Shown: piece after piece, positions 1 through 8,556 of the stretch | Position numbering within the stretch: the stretch's first letter is position 1 | How the letters are laid out: each line of letters opens with the position of its first letter | Assembly (NCBI GenBank): GCA_037443545.1 | Contig: JBBIOD010000036.1 | Coordinates: forward strand, 1 to 16,919 | Direction: 5' to 3' | Source of the DNA: JASEGV01 sp037443545 | GTDB taxonomy: Bacteria > Bacteroidota > Ignavibacteria > UBA10030 > BY39 | DNA: 16,919 nt | Made by a program: the position numbers and the translations under genes | Notes under the pieces: generated by a model | Told to the model about the DNA's origin: nothing | Databases searched by the model: none | The model's input: the letters and a program-made list of their open reading frames with translations, nothing else

Positions 1-268
1 AATTACAAATTTGATGACCGGTTCTTTTGCAATCTACATATAAATTTTGTAATTTAAATGGCAATAAAATAAAACTACACATAAAGCATATTATACTTAA
101 TATTAATGGCAGCAGGATACTTGATAACGATGATGGTGTTAACAATAAAAGTTTATGATCCAATTCGGGTAGTCCGTATGGATATATCAGATTCGTTTCT
201 TGCCCTTGCCCCGGCTCAGGCCCGGTGGCTGCGCTGCATGTATAAATCAAAGGAACGAGAAAAAATAG
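1..268. other. Noncoding leader upstream of RNase G
   Basis: No convincing gene is seen here. The first part is very AT-rich and has a TATACT box at 92-97 that could be a -10 element, but no good -35 lies 16-18 bases before it, so a promoter is only possible. From about 200 the composition changes abruptly to GC-rich, forming the hairpin listed separately, and then returns to AT-rich sequence ending in AAAGGAACGAG, a plausible ribosome binding site about 9 bases before the RNase G ATG. A 66-codon frame starting at 106 runs into the RNase G gene in another frame and looks accidental. Confidence 0.5.
208..229 (+). other. GC-rich hairpin in the RNase G leader
   Basis: GCCCCGG (208-214) pairs with CCGGTGGC (222-229) with one bulged T, leaving a 7-base loop. 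It sits about 40 bases before the RNase G start in otherwise AT-rich DNA. No T-run follows, so it is not an intrinsic terminator. A role in controlling RNase G mRNA is inference only, by analogy with E. coli RNase E, whose 5' leader mediates autoregulation. Confidence 0.4.
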
Positions 269-1882
269 ATGAAAAAAGAGATATTTATCAATGCAACCTC
301 AAATGAAATCAGGATTGCAATTACTGAAGATGGGCGTTTAGCAGAACTTTATGTAGAAACATCAGAAAAAGAGAGAATGGTTGGCGACATTTATTTAGGG
401 AGAGTCGCCAGAGTTATGCCCGGTATCAAAGCTGCTTTCATAGATATTGGGATGAGGCAGGACGCCTTCTTACACTTCTCAGATATCGTCAGCACTCTCG
501 ATGAGTATTCCGCTATGATTGGCGACGAAGATTCCGATTTAGAGAATGATGAAGACATCGGGGATGATGACGATGAAATGAGTGGAACTCCTGCAGCCTC
601 ACAACGAAAGTATCCAGACCAAACAAAGAAGGATACCCGGCCAGCAAGAGTTACAGTTCCTCAAATTACGAAAGGACAAGATATTATAGTTCAAGTTACG
701 AAAGAGCCTTTAGGTAAAAAAGGTGTTCGTGTAACCTCGGAAGTATCACTTGCTGGGCGATTTTTAGTTTTGCTTCCGTTCAATAACCGCATAGGCGTTT
801 CGAAGCGGCTGAATAGCTTTCGTGAAAAACGCCGCTTGCGTCGTATCGTCCGTTCGATGCTGCCCGAAAGTTTTGGAGCTATAATCAGAACCGTGGCGGA
901 TAATATTGACGAAGAGTTGATTAAAGAGGACCTTACCGAATTACTAAAAAAATGGAAAGAAATCGAACAATCGGTAAAAACTGAAAAACCACCATCACTC
1001 GTGTTTAAGGATATATCGACTACGTCAAGTGTATTTCGCGACTTGTTCAGCGAAGATGTTGAGCGTGTTGTAGTAGATTCAAAAAAACTGCATAAAGAAA
1101 TCCGGTTATATGTAAAATGGGTTGCTCCGCATATGTTGGAAAAAATAGAATTCTACAAAGATCGCGAACCAATCTTCGATGCTTTCGGTGTCGAAAAAGA
1201 GATTGCAACCTGTTTGAGCAGGAAGGTCTGGCTGAAGAGTGGCGGCTATGTTATAATCGAGCAGACCGAAGCTATGGTTGTTATTGATGTGAACAGCGGA
1301 AGGTACGCAGCTAAGAAAGAACAAGAAATGAACTCGCTGAAAACGAATCTCGAAGCTGCTCGTGAGGTTGCACGGCAATTACGTCTGCGCGATATTGGCG
1401 GGATTATCGTAATAGATTTTATCGATATGGATGATGAGCGAAACAAGAAAAAGGTTTACGATGAACTGAAAAAAGAATTCAGGAGAGACCGTGCTAAAGT
1501 ATCAGTTCTGCCTTTGACTGAATTCGGTATTGCACAGATTACACGACAACGAATCAGACAGAGTATTTTGCAGAGCTTTTCCGAACCTTGCCCTGTCTGC
1601 GGCGGAGGCGGTCAAATACTTTCCAAGCCAAGCATAGTCAACCACATCGAGCGATGGTTGCGACGTTTAAGACACGACAAACATGAATATCATTTAAAAC
1701 TTTCGGTCCATCCAAGTTTAACTCAGTTTTTACGAGAGGGAACCATCAGTAGGTTAACAAAGATGATGCTGCGATTCCGCATTCTAATCAAACTCGCAGA
1801 AGATCCTACATTAGCAGTTGATGAGTTTAGATTTTATTCTCCAAAACAAAAAAAAGATATCACTGGAAATTATAACGTTTAA
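269..1882 (+). CDS. rng: Ribonuclease G (RNase E/G family endoribonuclease)
   Basis: A 537-residue RNase E/G family protein, a cytoplasmic single-strand endoribonuclease for rRNA processing and mRNA decay. The N-terminus with DIYLGRVARVMPGIKAAF and FLHFSDI starts an S1 RNA-binding domain. The catalytic magnesium ligands are visible as D340 (VIDVNSGR) and D383 (VIDFIDMDD), 43 residues apart as in E. coli RNase E D303/D346. The zinc-link CPVC has C441 and C444, 58 residues after the second Asp, again matching RNase E. It lacks the long C-terminal degradosome scaffold, hence RNase G rather than E. The S1 domain carries an acidic, low-complexity insertion (about residues 76-130) roughly 33 residues longer than in E. 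coli RNase G. The ATG at 269 has an AAAGGAACGAG site before it. The transaldolase gene begins 9 bases after the stop. Confidence 0.95.
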   Translation: MKKEIFINATSNEIRIAITEDGRLAELYVETSEKERMVGDIYLGRVARVMPGIKAAFIDIGMRQDAFLHFSDIVSTLDEYSAMIGDEDSDLENDEDIGDDDDEMSGTPAASQRKYPDQTKKDTRPARVTVPQITKGQDIIVQVTKEPLGKKGVRVTSEVSLAGRFLVLLPFNNRIGVSKRLNSFREKRRLRRIVRSMLPESFGAIIRTVADNIDEELIKEDLTELLKKWKEIEQSVKTEKPPSLVFKDISTTSSVFRDLFSEDVERVVVDSKKLHKEIRLYVKWVAPHMLEKIEFYKDREPIFDAFGVEKEIATCLSRKVWLKSGGYVIIEQTEAMVVIDVNSGRYAAKKEQEMNSLKTNLEAAREVARQLRLRDIGGIIVIDFIDMDDERNKKKVYDELKKEFRRDRAKVSVLPLTEFGIAQITRQRIRQSILQSFSEPCPVCGGGGQILSKPSIVNHIERWLRRLRHDKHEYHLKLSVHPSLTQFLREGTISRLTKMMLRFRILIKLAEDPTLAVDEFRFYSPKQKKDITGNYNV

Positions 1883-1891
1883 AGGTATTTA

Positions 1892-2536
1892 ATGAAAATT
1901 TTTATCGACTCTGCAAACATTGCTGAAATAAAAGATGCCAACTCGATGGGCCTGATTGACGGCGTTACAACAAATCCAAGTTTGATTGCGAAGGAAGGAA
2001 AAGATTTTAAAGAACTGATTAAAGAAATTTGTTCGGTAGTAAACGGACCTATCAGTGCCGAAGTAATATCCCTCGAATTCAAAGGGATGATGCAAGAGGC
2101 GCATGAGCTTGCTAAAATTCACGAGAACATTGTAATCAAAGTTCCACTAACAAAAGATGGGCTCCAAGCCACAAGAAGTCTGAAGGCGGAGGGCATCCGG
2201 ACGAATGTAACTCTCTGTTTTTCGCCGAACCAAGCTTTGCTTGCTGCTAAAGCGGGAGCCTACTTCGTTAGTCCATTCGTGGGAAGGCTCGACGATATCA
2301 GTACATCCGGTATGGAATTAATCAGCCAGATAATTACAATTTATCAGAATTATGGATATGATACCCACGTGTTGGTTGCAAGCATTCGGCATCCGCTCCA
2401 TGTTGTAGAATCAGCAATGATCGGTGCCGACGCCGCAACAATACCTCATTCAGTTCTAATGCAATTAATAAAGCACCCCTTAACAGATATCGGTATCGAA
2501 AGGTTTTTAAGCGATTGGAAAAAATTGCCGAAATAA
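1892..2536 (+). CDS. tal: Transaldolase, small TalC/MipB type
   Basis: A 214-residue one-domain TIM-barrel of the TalC/FSA (MipB) subfamily, about the usual length for this group. It would transfer dihydroxyacetone units between sugar phosphates in the non-oxidative pentose phosphate pathway. Seen: the FIDSANIAEI start, GVTTNPSL, the Schiff-base lysine K83 in IVIKVPLT, and SPFVGRLDD. In this family the aromatic residue after SP separates activities: fructose-6-phosphate aldolase has Tyr (Y131 in E. coli FSA), transaldolases have Phe; here it is F129, so transaldolase is the better call. It follows RNase G by 9 bases and precedes gcvT by 2 bases, so co-transcription is likely. Substrate choice cannot be proven from sequence. 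Confidence 0.93.
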   Translation: MKIFIDSANIAEIKDANSMGLIDGVTTNPSLIAKEGKDFKELIKEICSVVNGPISAEVISLEFKGMMQEAHELAKIHENIVIKVPLTKDGLQATRSLKAEGIRTNVTLCFSPNQALLAAKAGAYFVSPFVGRLDDISTSGMELISQIITIYQNYGYDTHVLVASIRHPLHVVESAMIGADAATIPHSVLMQLIKHPLTDIGIERFLSDWKKLPK

Positions 2537-2538
2537 AT

Positions 2539-3624
2539 ATGAAACGAACATCCTTCTATAATATTCATAAAGAATTAAATGCCAAGCTTATACCGTTTGC
2601 CGGATTCGATATGCCTGTTCAATATCGGAGTATAATAGACGAAACTTTAGCCGTTCGCAAATCGGTAGGTGTATTCGATGTTTCTCATATGGGTGAAATT
2701 GAAATTTACGGAGCCGACGCACTCGGTTTTATCCAGAAAGTAACAACAAACGATGCCTCAAAATTAACAACTGGCAAAGTGCAGTATTCAGCGATGTGTT
2801 ACAACGATGGGGGTATCGTCGATGATATGTTGGTATATAATTTTGGAACACATTATATGTTGGTGGTGAACGCTTCGAAAAAAGATAAAGATTTCGATTG
2901 GCTGAAAGAAAATTTATTCGGCGATGTTAAACTTGTGGATAGAAGCGATGATATTGCATTGATTGCTGTGCAAGGACCGAACTCTTTAATGACACTCCAA
3001 AAACTTACAGATGTAAATCTTTCGGATATGAAATATTATACTTTTACCTCCGGGAAATTGGCAGATGTTGAAATGATTATTTCGCGGACAGGTTATACAG
3101 GTGAACTGGGATTTGAGTTGTATCTCACTTCAGAAATTGCTTTAGCAGAAAAAGTGTGGAATGCGATATTCGAGGCGGGTAAAGAATTTAACATAGAGCC
3201 AATCGGATTAGCTGCGCGCGATACTCTTCGGCTTGAAATGGGTTTTTGCCTTTATGGCAACGACATCGACCAAAGCACTAATCCGTTAGAAGCGGGGCTT
3301 GGCTGGATAACCAAACTCGATAAAGGCAATTTTAACGGGAGGGATGTTCTGTTGCAAATAAAATCAGAAGGTTTAAAACGACGCTTAGTAGGTTTTGAAG
3401 TGGAAGATAAAAAAGCTTTGCCTCGGAAAGGATACGAAATTTTTTTAAATGGAAACCCCGTTGGTATTGTGACGAGTGGTACCTTCTCGCCAACGTTGGA
3501 TGCCGGCATAGGTTTGGGTTTTGTAGATGCAAACGACTCAGAACCCGGCACTCAAATTAATATTAAAATACGAAATCAAGAAGCAAAAGCTAAAATTGTA
3601 AAATTACCCTTCGTAAATAAATAG
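2539..3624 (+). CDS. gcvT: Aminomethyltransferase, glycine cleavage T protein
   Basis: A 361-residue T-protein that transfers the methylene group from the H-protein-bound aminomethyl arm to tetrahydrofolate, releasing ammonia. Seen in order: PFAGFDMPVQY near the N-terminus, GVFDVSHMGEIEI, the folate-site region GGIVDDMLVY with the conserved aspartates at about 95-96, ARDTLRLEMGFCLYGND, and a C-terminal barrel with GIVTSGTFSPTLDAGIGLGFV. Length fits E. coli GcvT (364). A start at 2515 would add eight residues and overlap the transaldolase gene; the ATG at 2539, 2 bases after the transaldolase stop and giving MKRTSFYNIH, matches family N-termini better. The H and P proteins are not in the window, so the system is split in this genome. 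Confidence 0.95.
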   Translation: MKRTSFYNIHKELNAKLIPFAGFDMPVQYRSIIDETLAVRKSVGVFDVSHMGEIEIYGADALGFIQKVTTNDASKLTTGKVQYSAMCYNDGGIVDDMLVYNFGTHYMLVVNASKKDKDFDWLKENLFGDVKLVDRSDDIALIAVQGPNSLMTLQKLTDVNLSDMKYYTFTSGKLADVEMIISRTGYTGELGFELYLTSEIALAEKVWNAIFEAGKEFNIEPIGLAARDTLRLEMGFCLYGNDIDQSTNPLEAGLGWITKLDKGNFNGRDVLLQIKSEGLKRRLVGFEVEDKKALPRKGYEIFLNGNPVGIVTSGTFSPTLDAGIGLGFVDANDSEPGTQINIKIRNQEAKAKIVKLPFVNK

Positions 3625-3627
3625 ATT

Positions 3628-4434
3628 ATGGATATTCCAAAGCCAAAAATAACAGCAGAAATATTTTTTACTCCGGCACAAGTTGACGATTTATTTTTAC
3701 GTGACAAAAATGTAGCTGTAGTTGATGTTCTCCGTGCTAGTACTACTATAATCACAGCGCTAAGTAACGGTGCGCGTGAAATTATTCCCGTTCCTTCGAT
3801 AGAAAGCGCCGTGAAAATTTCCGGGAGCTTATTCGGCGACGTTACCCTACGCGGCGGCGAACGTCACGCTAAAATGATCGAAGGTTTTAATCTCGGAAAT
3901 TCACCCGCTGAATATACTGAAGAAACTGTAAAAGGTAAGTCGATAATTTTTTGTACAACGAACGGTTCCCTTGCCATTACAAAGGGACGTTATGCAAAGA
4001 ATCTCGTGGTTGCTGGTTTTGTGAATATATCCAAGGTTGCTGAATTTCTGGCATCACTAGGGGAAGATTTTTTTATACTCTGTGCTGGTAATCAGAACAA
4101 TTTCTGTATCGAAGATGTAGTATGTGCCGGTATGATCCTCTCGAAAGCTGAACAAATACTAGGGCAAAATTTTGTAATTGGCGATTCGGGTTTTGCCGCT
4201 ATGTCGCTTTACAAAACTTACAGCAGGTCAATTTTAAAAATGATTCGCCAGTCGGATCATGGCAAATACCTTACCGAGTTAGGTTTCCGTGAGGACATCA
4301 AGCTCTGTTCAGGTATTGATTGTATCCCGGAAGTTCCAATTTTTGCCAACAACGTATTGACCTTGAAACGCGACGACTCTAAAAAAATACAAACAGAAGT
4401 TAAACCGAAACAAAGACCAACGCAGAAAAAATAG
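3628..4434 (+). CDS. comB: ComB-family 2-phosphosulfolactate phosphatase-like protein
   Basis: A 268-residue ComB-family protein. Family motifs seen are VVDVLRASTTI (31-41), LRGGERH (74-80), GFNLGNSPAEY (86-96), CTTNGS (109-114) and LCAGN followed by CIEDVVCAGMI. In methanogens ComB is a magnesium-dependent acid phosphatase making sulfolactate for coenzyme M; many bacteria that do not make coenzyme M have homologues whose physiological substrate is unsettled, so family membership is firm but the reaction is not. The C-terminal tail is basic and low-complexity (KKIQTEVKPKQRPTQKK). It begins 3 bases after gcvT and ends 8 bases before ftsK, so it is in the same transcript. No sulfonate genes lie nearby. 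Confidence 0.85.
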   Translation: MDIPKPKITAEIFFTPAQVDDLFLRDKNVAVVDVLRASTTIITALSNGAREIIPVPSIESAVKISGSLFGDVTLRGGERHAKMIEGFNLGNSPAEYTEETVKGKSIIFCTTNGSLAITKGRYAKNLVVAGFVNISKVAEFLASLGEDFFILCAGNQNNFCIEDVVCAGMILSKAEQILGQNFVIGDSGFAAMSLYKTYSRSILKMIRQSDHGKYLTELGFREDIKLCSGIDCIPEVPIFANNVLTLKRDDSKKIQTEVKPKQRPTQKK

Positions 4435-4442
4435 CAATTCGT

Positions 4443-6881
4443 ATGGCAGAAAAGAGAATAAAAAAAAACGGGGACAGGAAGAACGGAAAGCGACAGAAAG
4501 TTAATCGCAAATCGCAGATACTTTCTGTTCTGATGATGTTGTTTTCGATTCTATTATTAATCGGTATCTTAACATACTCGAGGAGCGATGAACAATTTAC
4601 TGATATTTCTCTGCTTGATCTTTTTAAACTTCCCTTCGACGACATATTAAAAGAAAAAGCGTCGCACGTTTCAAACGCTTTGTCGCTCGTCGGGGCTTTG
4701 ATTGCTAACCTGTTGATTAACGGTACAATCGGATATGCTGTAATTATTCTACCTGTCCTATTGATGATGTGGGGTTGGATTATTTTAAGAAAAAATGACC
4801 CGACCAATGCGTTGAAGCTGACAAATTATGCAATCGTGATTGCTATTTTATTTTCAGCTACGATGGGTGTTACCAGTCAGATTTTTGGTACTGTTGAGAA
4901 GGAATGGAGCGGACTTGTGGGTGCGTTCATGGGCGATGTCCTGACAAAACTAATCGGAAAAGCGGGTGCAGCTCTTATTGTTCTTACTTCTCTGTTGATA
5001 ATTTTAGTCCTCGCAGTCGATTTAGATATTTACAAAACTCTGAACAGAATTAAACAGAGTTTCGACCGGGTAGCGGGGTGGTTCGTTTCAAAAAAGAACG
5101 GACAAAGAGTTGTTAACATCGGCGATGCAGAAGAAGATGAAAATGAAAATGTTGCCGCAGCCGAAACAGAATTTACAATTAAAAAATTCGATGAAGACAC
5201 AACTCAAAAAGATGAAAAACCGGTAAAGCCGAAACCGCCGAAGCAAATAATTTTCAACGCTCCTGATGATGAGGCAGAAGAAGAAGATATTAAAACTCCG
5301 CCACCAAAGAAGAAAATTTTTGAATCGGCATATATTGGAGGAATTTCAGATGAAGGTTCGGAGGCTGGTATTCCAGATTCTGAAGATGAAGAAGAAATTG
5401 ATTATGTTTTCCCGTCGGTCGAGTTATTGGATTCGCCACGCCAAGCCGATGTAGTGAACGACGAAGAACTTCGTGCTAATGCTGAATTGCTGAAATCAAA
5501 ACTCGCCAACTTCGGGATTGAACTCGAAAGTGTGAGCGTTACACCAGGTCCCGTCATCACATTATACGAATTAGTTCCGGCATCAGGAGTGAAAATCAGC
5601 CGCATCGTGAGTCTTGAAAACGATTTAGCCCTTGCATTAGCAGCAAAAGGTATCCGAATAATCGCACCGATTCCAGGTAAAGGTACAATTGGTGTAGAAA
5701 TTCCGAATCATAATCCGTCTATCGTGAATATACGAAGTGTCCTCAACTCAACCAAGTACCGGGAGGCAAAAGCAGCATTGCCGCTGGCGATGGGGAAAAC
5801 AATTTCAGGAGAAGTTTTTGTCGACGACCTTTCTAAAATGCCTCACCTCTTAATTGCCGGGGCGACCGGTTCGGGAAAAAGCATCGGAATTAATTCTATC
5901 ATCATCAGCTTGCTCTACAAACTACACCCATCTGAAGTTAAGTTCGTAATTATTGACCCTAAAAAAATTGAGTTAACACTTTACAAGAGATTAGTGAATC
6001 ACTACATTGCAACTTCATCCGATTTTAGAGAAGAGATTATAACGACGCCTGAAAATTCAGTTTCAATTTTAAAAAGTGTTGAAGTCGAAATGGAAAAACG
6101 GTACAACCGGTTTGCAAATGCCGGCGCCCGTAACATCGCTGAATATAATGATAAAGTAAAAACAGGGAAAATAAAATCTTCACCCGAATTTAAACATCTA
6201 AAAATGCCATACATAATAGTTATCATCGACGAGTTAGCCGATTTGATGATTACTGCCGCAAAAGAAATTGAGGAGCCGATAGCACGCCTTGCTCAAATGG
6301 CACGGGCAGTCGGTATCCACTTAGTTGTTGCAACTCAACGCCCCTCAGTTGATGTTATAACAGGTGTAATAAAAGCAAACTTCCCCGCTAGGATTGCATA
6401 TCAGGTTGCATCGAAAACAGATTCGCGGACAATCCTCGATATGAACGGCGCCGAAGCTCTATTAGGCAGCGGTGATATGCTCTATCTTCCTTCCGGAAGT
6501 CCGAAACCAATGCGAATTCAAAACGTTTATGTATCAACCGATGAAGTTGAAGCAATAATGAACCATATCGCGAAGCAAAAAGGATATACCCGCTTGTTTA
6601 AGCTCCCCTCTGTGTTAGAGAAGCGGAAAAACGGATACAGCGGCAGAGCTGACGAAAGAGACGAGCTCTTTGATGAAGCCGCTTATTTAGTCGTTCGGCA
6701 TCAGCAAGCGTCTGTTTCATTGATTCAACGGCGGCAAAAGGTTGGATACTCACGTGCCGCCCGGATTGTCGACGAATTAGAAGCTGCCGGTATCGTCGGA
6801 CCGTACGACGGTAGTAAAGCCCGTCAAGTGTTAGTCGAAACTGAAGAAACTTTGAGAGAAATCCTGAGGAACACAGAATGA
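4443..6881 (+). CDS. ftsK: DNA translocase FtsK/SpoIIIE
   Basis: An 812-residue septal DNA pump that moves chromosome ends through the closing septum. The basic N-terminus is followed by about four membrane segments within residues 25-195, then an acidic low-complexity linker (about 225-325), shorter than in E. coli FtsK. The motor follows: alpha/beta domains from about 340, Walker A GATGSGKS at 473-480 (K479), and Walker B VIIDELAD with D596/E597, then VATQRPSVDVITG and NFPARIAYQVASKTDSRTIL. A winged-helix gamma domain ends the protein (about 730-805; SLIQRRQKVGYSRAARIVDELE), which in E. coli reads KOPS and activates XerCD. A run of nine A at 4460-4468 lies in codons 6-9. The stop overlaps the lolA start as ATGA. 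Confidence 0.96.
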   Translation: MAEKRIKKNGDRKNGKRQKVNRKSQILSVLMMLFSILLLIGILTYSRSDEQFTDISLLDLFKLPFDDILKEKASHVSNALSLVGALIANLLINGTIGYAVIILPVLLMMWGWIILRKNDPTNALKLTNYAIVIAILFSATMGVTSQIFGTVEKEWSGLVGAFMGDVLTKLIGKAGAALIVLTSLLIILVLAVDLDIYKTLNRIKQSFDRVAGWFVSKKNGQRVVNIGDAEEDENENVAAAETEFTIKKFDEDTTQKDEKPVKPKPPKQIIFNAPDDEAEEEDIKTPPPKKKIFESAYIGGISDEGSEAGIPDSEDEEEIDYVFPSVELLDSPRQADVVNDEELRANAELLKSKLANFGIELESVSVTPGPVITLYELVPASGVKISRIVSLENDLALALAAKGIRIIAPIPGKGTIGVEIPNHNPSIVNIRSVLNSTKYREAKAALPLAMGKTISGEVFVDDLSKMPHLLIAGATGSGKSIGINSIIISLLYKLHPSEVKFVIIDPKKIELTLYKRLVNHYIATSSDFREEIITTPENSVSILKSVEVEMEKRYNRFANAGARNIAEYNDKVKTGKIKSSPEFKHLKMPYIIVIIDELADLMITAAKEIEEPIARLAQMARAVGIHLVVATQRPSVDVITGVIKANFPARIAYQVASKTDSRTILDMNGAEALLGSGDMLYLPSGSPKPMRIQNVYVSTDEVEAIMNHIAKQKGYTRLFKLPSVLEKRKNGYSGRADERDELFDEAAYLVVRHQQASVSLIQRRQKVGYSRAARIVDELEAAGIVGPYDGSKARQVLVETEETLREILRNTE

Positions 6882-7513
6882 AGAGAAAAATATTTCTAAT
6901 CTTAGTAGCAGTTTTATTCTTGCATCCTTCAACGGAAGCTCAAGACGCAAGTAAAATTCTGAAGAAGGTAGAAAGAAAATATGAATCAATTAAAGACCTA
7001 ACTGCAACCTTTACGCAAAACGTTTTTTTTGGTGTTTCAAAAATGGAGCAAAACTTCGAAGGTACTTTGAAAATGAAGAAAGGGAATAATTACAGGATAG
7101 AGCTTGAACAGCAAACGATTGTTACAGATGGAAAAACTGTTTGGTCGTATTACCATCTCAACAATCAAGTTATGATCAATAATTACAAAGAAGACCCAAA
7201 ATCGTTTTCTCCCGACCGAGTATTAGTTAATGTTCCGAAAAATTATAATACAATTCTTCTCGGTGAAGAATTTTTATTCGGTAAGAAAAATGCCATTATA
7301 AAACTCACACCGAAGGACGAAAAGTCGTTAACCAAAACGATGAAAGTATGGATAGATTTAGACACATACTTAATGCGTCAGATTGAAATTATGGACGTGA
7401 GCGATAACTTTACGAAATACATAGTGAACACTATCAAAATAAACACAAATATATCGGATGCCGAGTTTAGATTCGATATACCCAAAAATGTTGAAACAAT
7501 CGACCTCCGCTGA
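6878..7513 (+). CDS. lolA: Outer membrane lipoprotein carrier protein LolA
   Basis: A 211-residue periplasmic chaperone of the LolA family that takes lipoproteins from the inner-membrane Lol exporter to the outer membrane. A signal peptide covers residues 1-21 (basic MKRK, hydrophobic LILVAVLFL, probable cleavage after TEA) with no lipobox cysteine. Family features seen: LTATFTQ near residue 42, a FEGTLKMKKGNNYRIE strand pair, IVTDGKTVWSYY, and a late MRQIEI strand. The ATG overlaps the ftsK stop by four bases, implying translational coupling. The ftsK-lolA order is the same as in E. coli (ftsK-lolA-rarA), which supports the call. Its presence implies a diderm envelope. LolB is not in the window. 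Confidence 0.9.
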   Translation: MKRKIFLILVAVLFLHPSTEAQDASKILKKVERKYESIKDLTATFTQNVFFGVSKMEQNFEGTLKMKKGNNYRIELEQQTIVTDGKTVWSYYHLNNQVMINNYKEDPKSFSPDRVLVNVPKNYNTILLGEEFLFGKKNAIIKLTPKDEKSLTKTMKVWIDLDTYLMRQIEIMDVSDNFTKYIVNTIKINTNISDAEFRFDIPKNVETIDLR

Positions 7514-7521
7514 CCAACCCG

Positions 7522-8556
7522 ATGAATTCCGGACTCAAATCGTTCTTAAAATATTTTCTGAGTGTAATTTTAACTTTCGGCTTTCTTTATTTTGCATTTC
7601 GATGGACCGATTTTGGAAAACTTTACGAAATTCTAATAAGTGCAAATTACTGGTGGGCGCTCGCTATGTTTCCGATTCTTTTACTAAGTCATGCCATTCG
7701 TGCCTGGCGCTGGCGTTACCTGCTCGCTCCTGTTAAAAAAGATTTGAAATTTCAAAATCTGTTTTCGGCGCTGATAATCGGTTATATGATGAACAACATT
7801 CTTCCGCGTGCCGGCGAACTCGTGCGGCCCTACGCAATAAGCAAATCAGAAAATATATCGCGTAGTGCAGCTTTTGCTACCGTTCTGGTCGAAAGAATTT
7901 TTGATATTATTTCCTTTATGTTCTTGATTGCTTTGATACCCGCTGTTTACTCAGGTCCTTTAACCGAAACTTTTCCTTGGCTTGAAGAAACAGGGATGTG
8001 GCTCACCGGCGTAAGTTTTTTATTTCTTGGCGTTTTCATATTTCTGATGATCCGGAGGGATATCGTGATACGTATTTTGCAAATTCTTACCCGTCGTCTT
8101 TCAGATAAGAATGCCAAATTAGTCGATCATATTGTTCATTCGTTTTTAGACGGATTTTTATTTTTCAAAGAACGAAAAAATTATTTTGTTATTTTTGTTA
8201 CAAGTATCCTTGTGTGGGGGCTGTACATCGTAATGATGTATTTTGTTTTTAATGCTTTTGGATTAGTCGAAAACAATAACCTCGATCTAGCGGCAGCATT
8301 AGTTGTGCAGGCTATTTCAAGTATCGGGATTCTTATCCCGACGCCAGGAGCAATCGGTCCTTACCACTATTTTACAATCCAAACACTGACAAAACTATAT
8401 GGAGTAGAATACACAATCGCCGCGAGTTACGCAACGGTTACACACGCCGTCGGATTCATCGGCGTGACATTGTTGGGTATATCTTACTTTTTGAAAGACC
8501 GATTAAAAATTTCTGAAATAATGAAAGAAAAGCTTAAACAAAATTCCAACAAATAA
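7522..8556 (+). CDS. UPF0104/YbhN-like lysylphosphatidylglycerol-synthase TM-domain protein
   Basis: A 344-residue polytopic inner-membrane protein with about seven or eight hydrophobic segments. It belongs to the family that includes the membrane half of MprF, YbhN and AglD. Typical motifs are seen: AIRAWRWRYLL (about 62-72), a NNILPRAGELVRPYAI stretch (about 93-108), VLVERIFDI, and a late PTPGAIGPYHYF. The catalytic aminoacyl-transferase domain of MprF is absent, so it is not a lysyl-PG synthase by itself; family members are thought to flip or scaffold lipids, and the substrate is unknown. It begins 8 bases after lolA. The downstream gap contains a terminator-like hairpin, so it may be the last gene of the upstream transcript. 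Confidence 0.85.
   Translation: MNSGLKSFLKYFLSVILTFGFLYFAFRWTDFGKLYEILISANYWWALAMFPILLLSHAIRAWRWRYLLAPVKKDLKFQNLFSALIIGYMMNNILPRAGELVRPYAISKSENISRSAAFATVLVERIFDIISFMFLIALIPAVYSGPLTETFPWLEETGMWLTGVSFLFLGVFIFLMIRRDIVIRILQILTRRLSDKNAKLVDHIVHSFLDGFLFFKERKNYFVIFVTSILVWGLYIVMMYFVFNAFGLVENNNLDLAAALVVQAISSIGILIPTPGAIGPYHYFTIQTLTKLYGVEYTIAASYATVTHAVGFIGVTLLGISYFLKDRLKISEIMKEKLKQNSNK

Noticed and set aside
47..97. Promoter for RNase G
   Set aside because: TATACT at 92-97 lacks a matching -35, and other AT-rich boxes are equally good, so no promoter was called.
106..306. 66-codon + strand frame in the leader
   Set aside because: It has no ribosome site, overlaps the RNase G start in another frame, spans the GC-rich hairpin and resembles no protein.
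2515..2538. Earlier ATG for gcvT
   Set aside because: It lies inside the transaldolase gene, and the ATG at 2539 gives the usual GcvT N-terminus.
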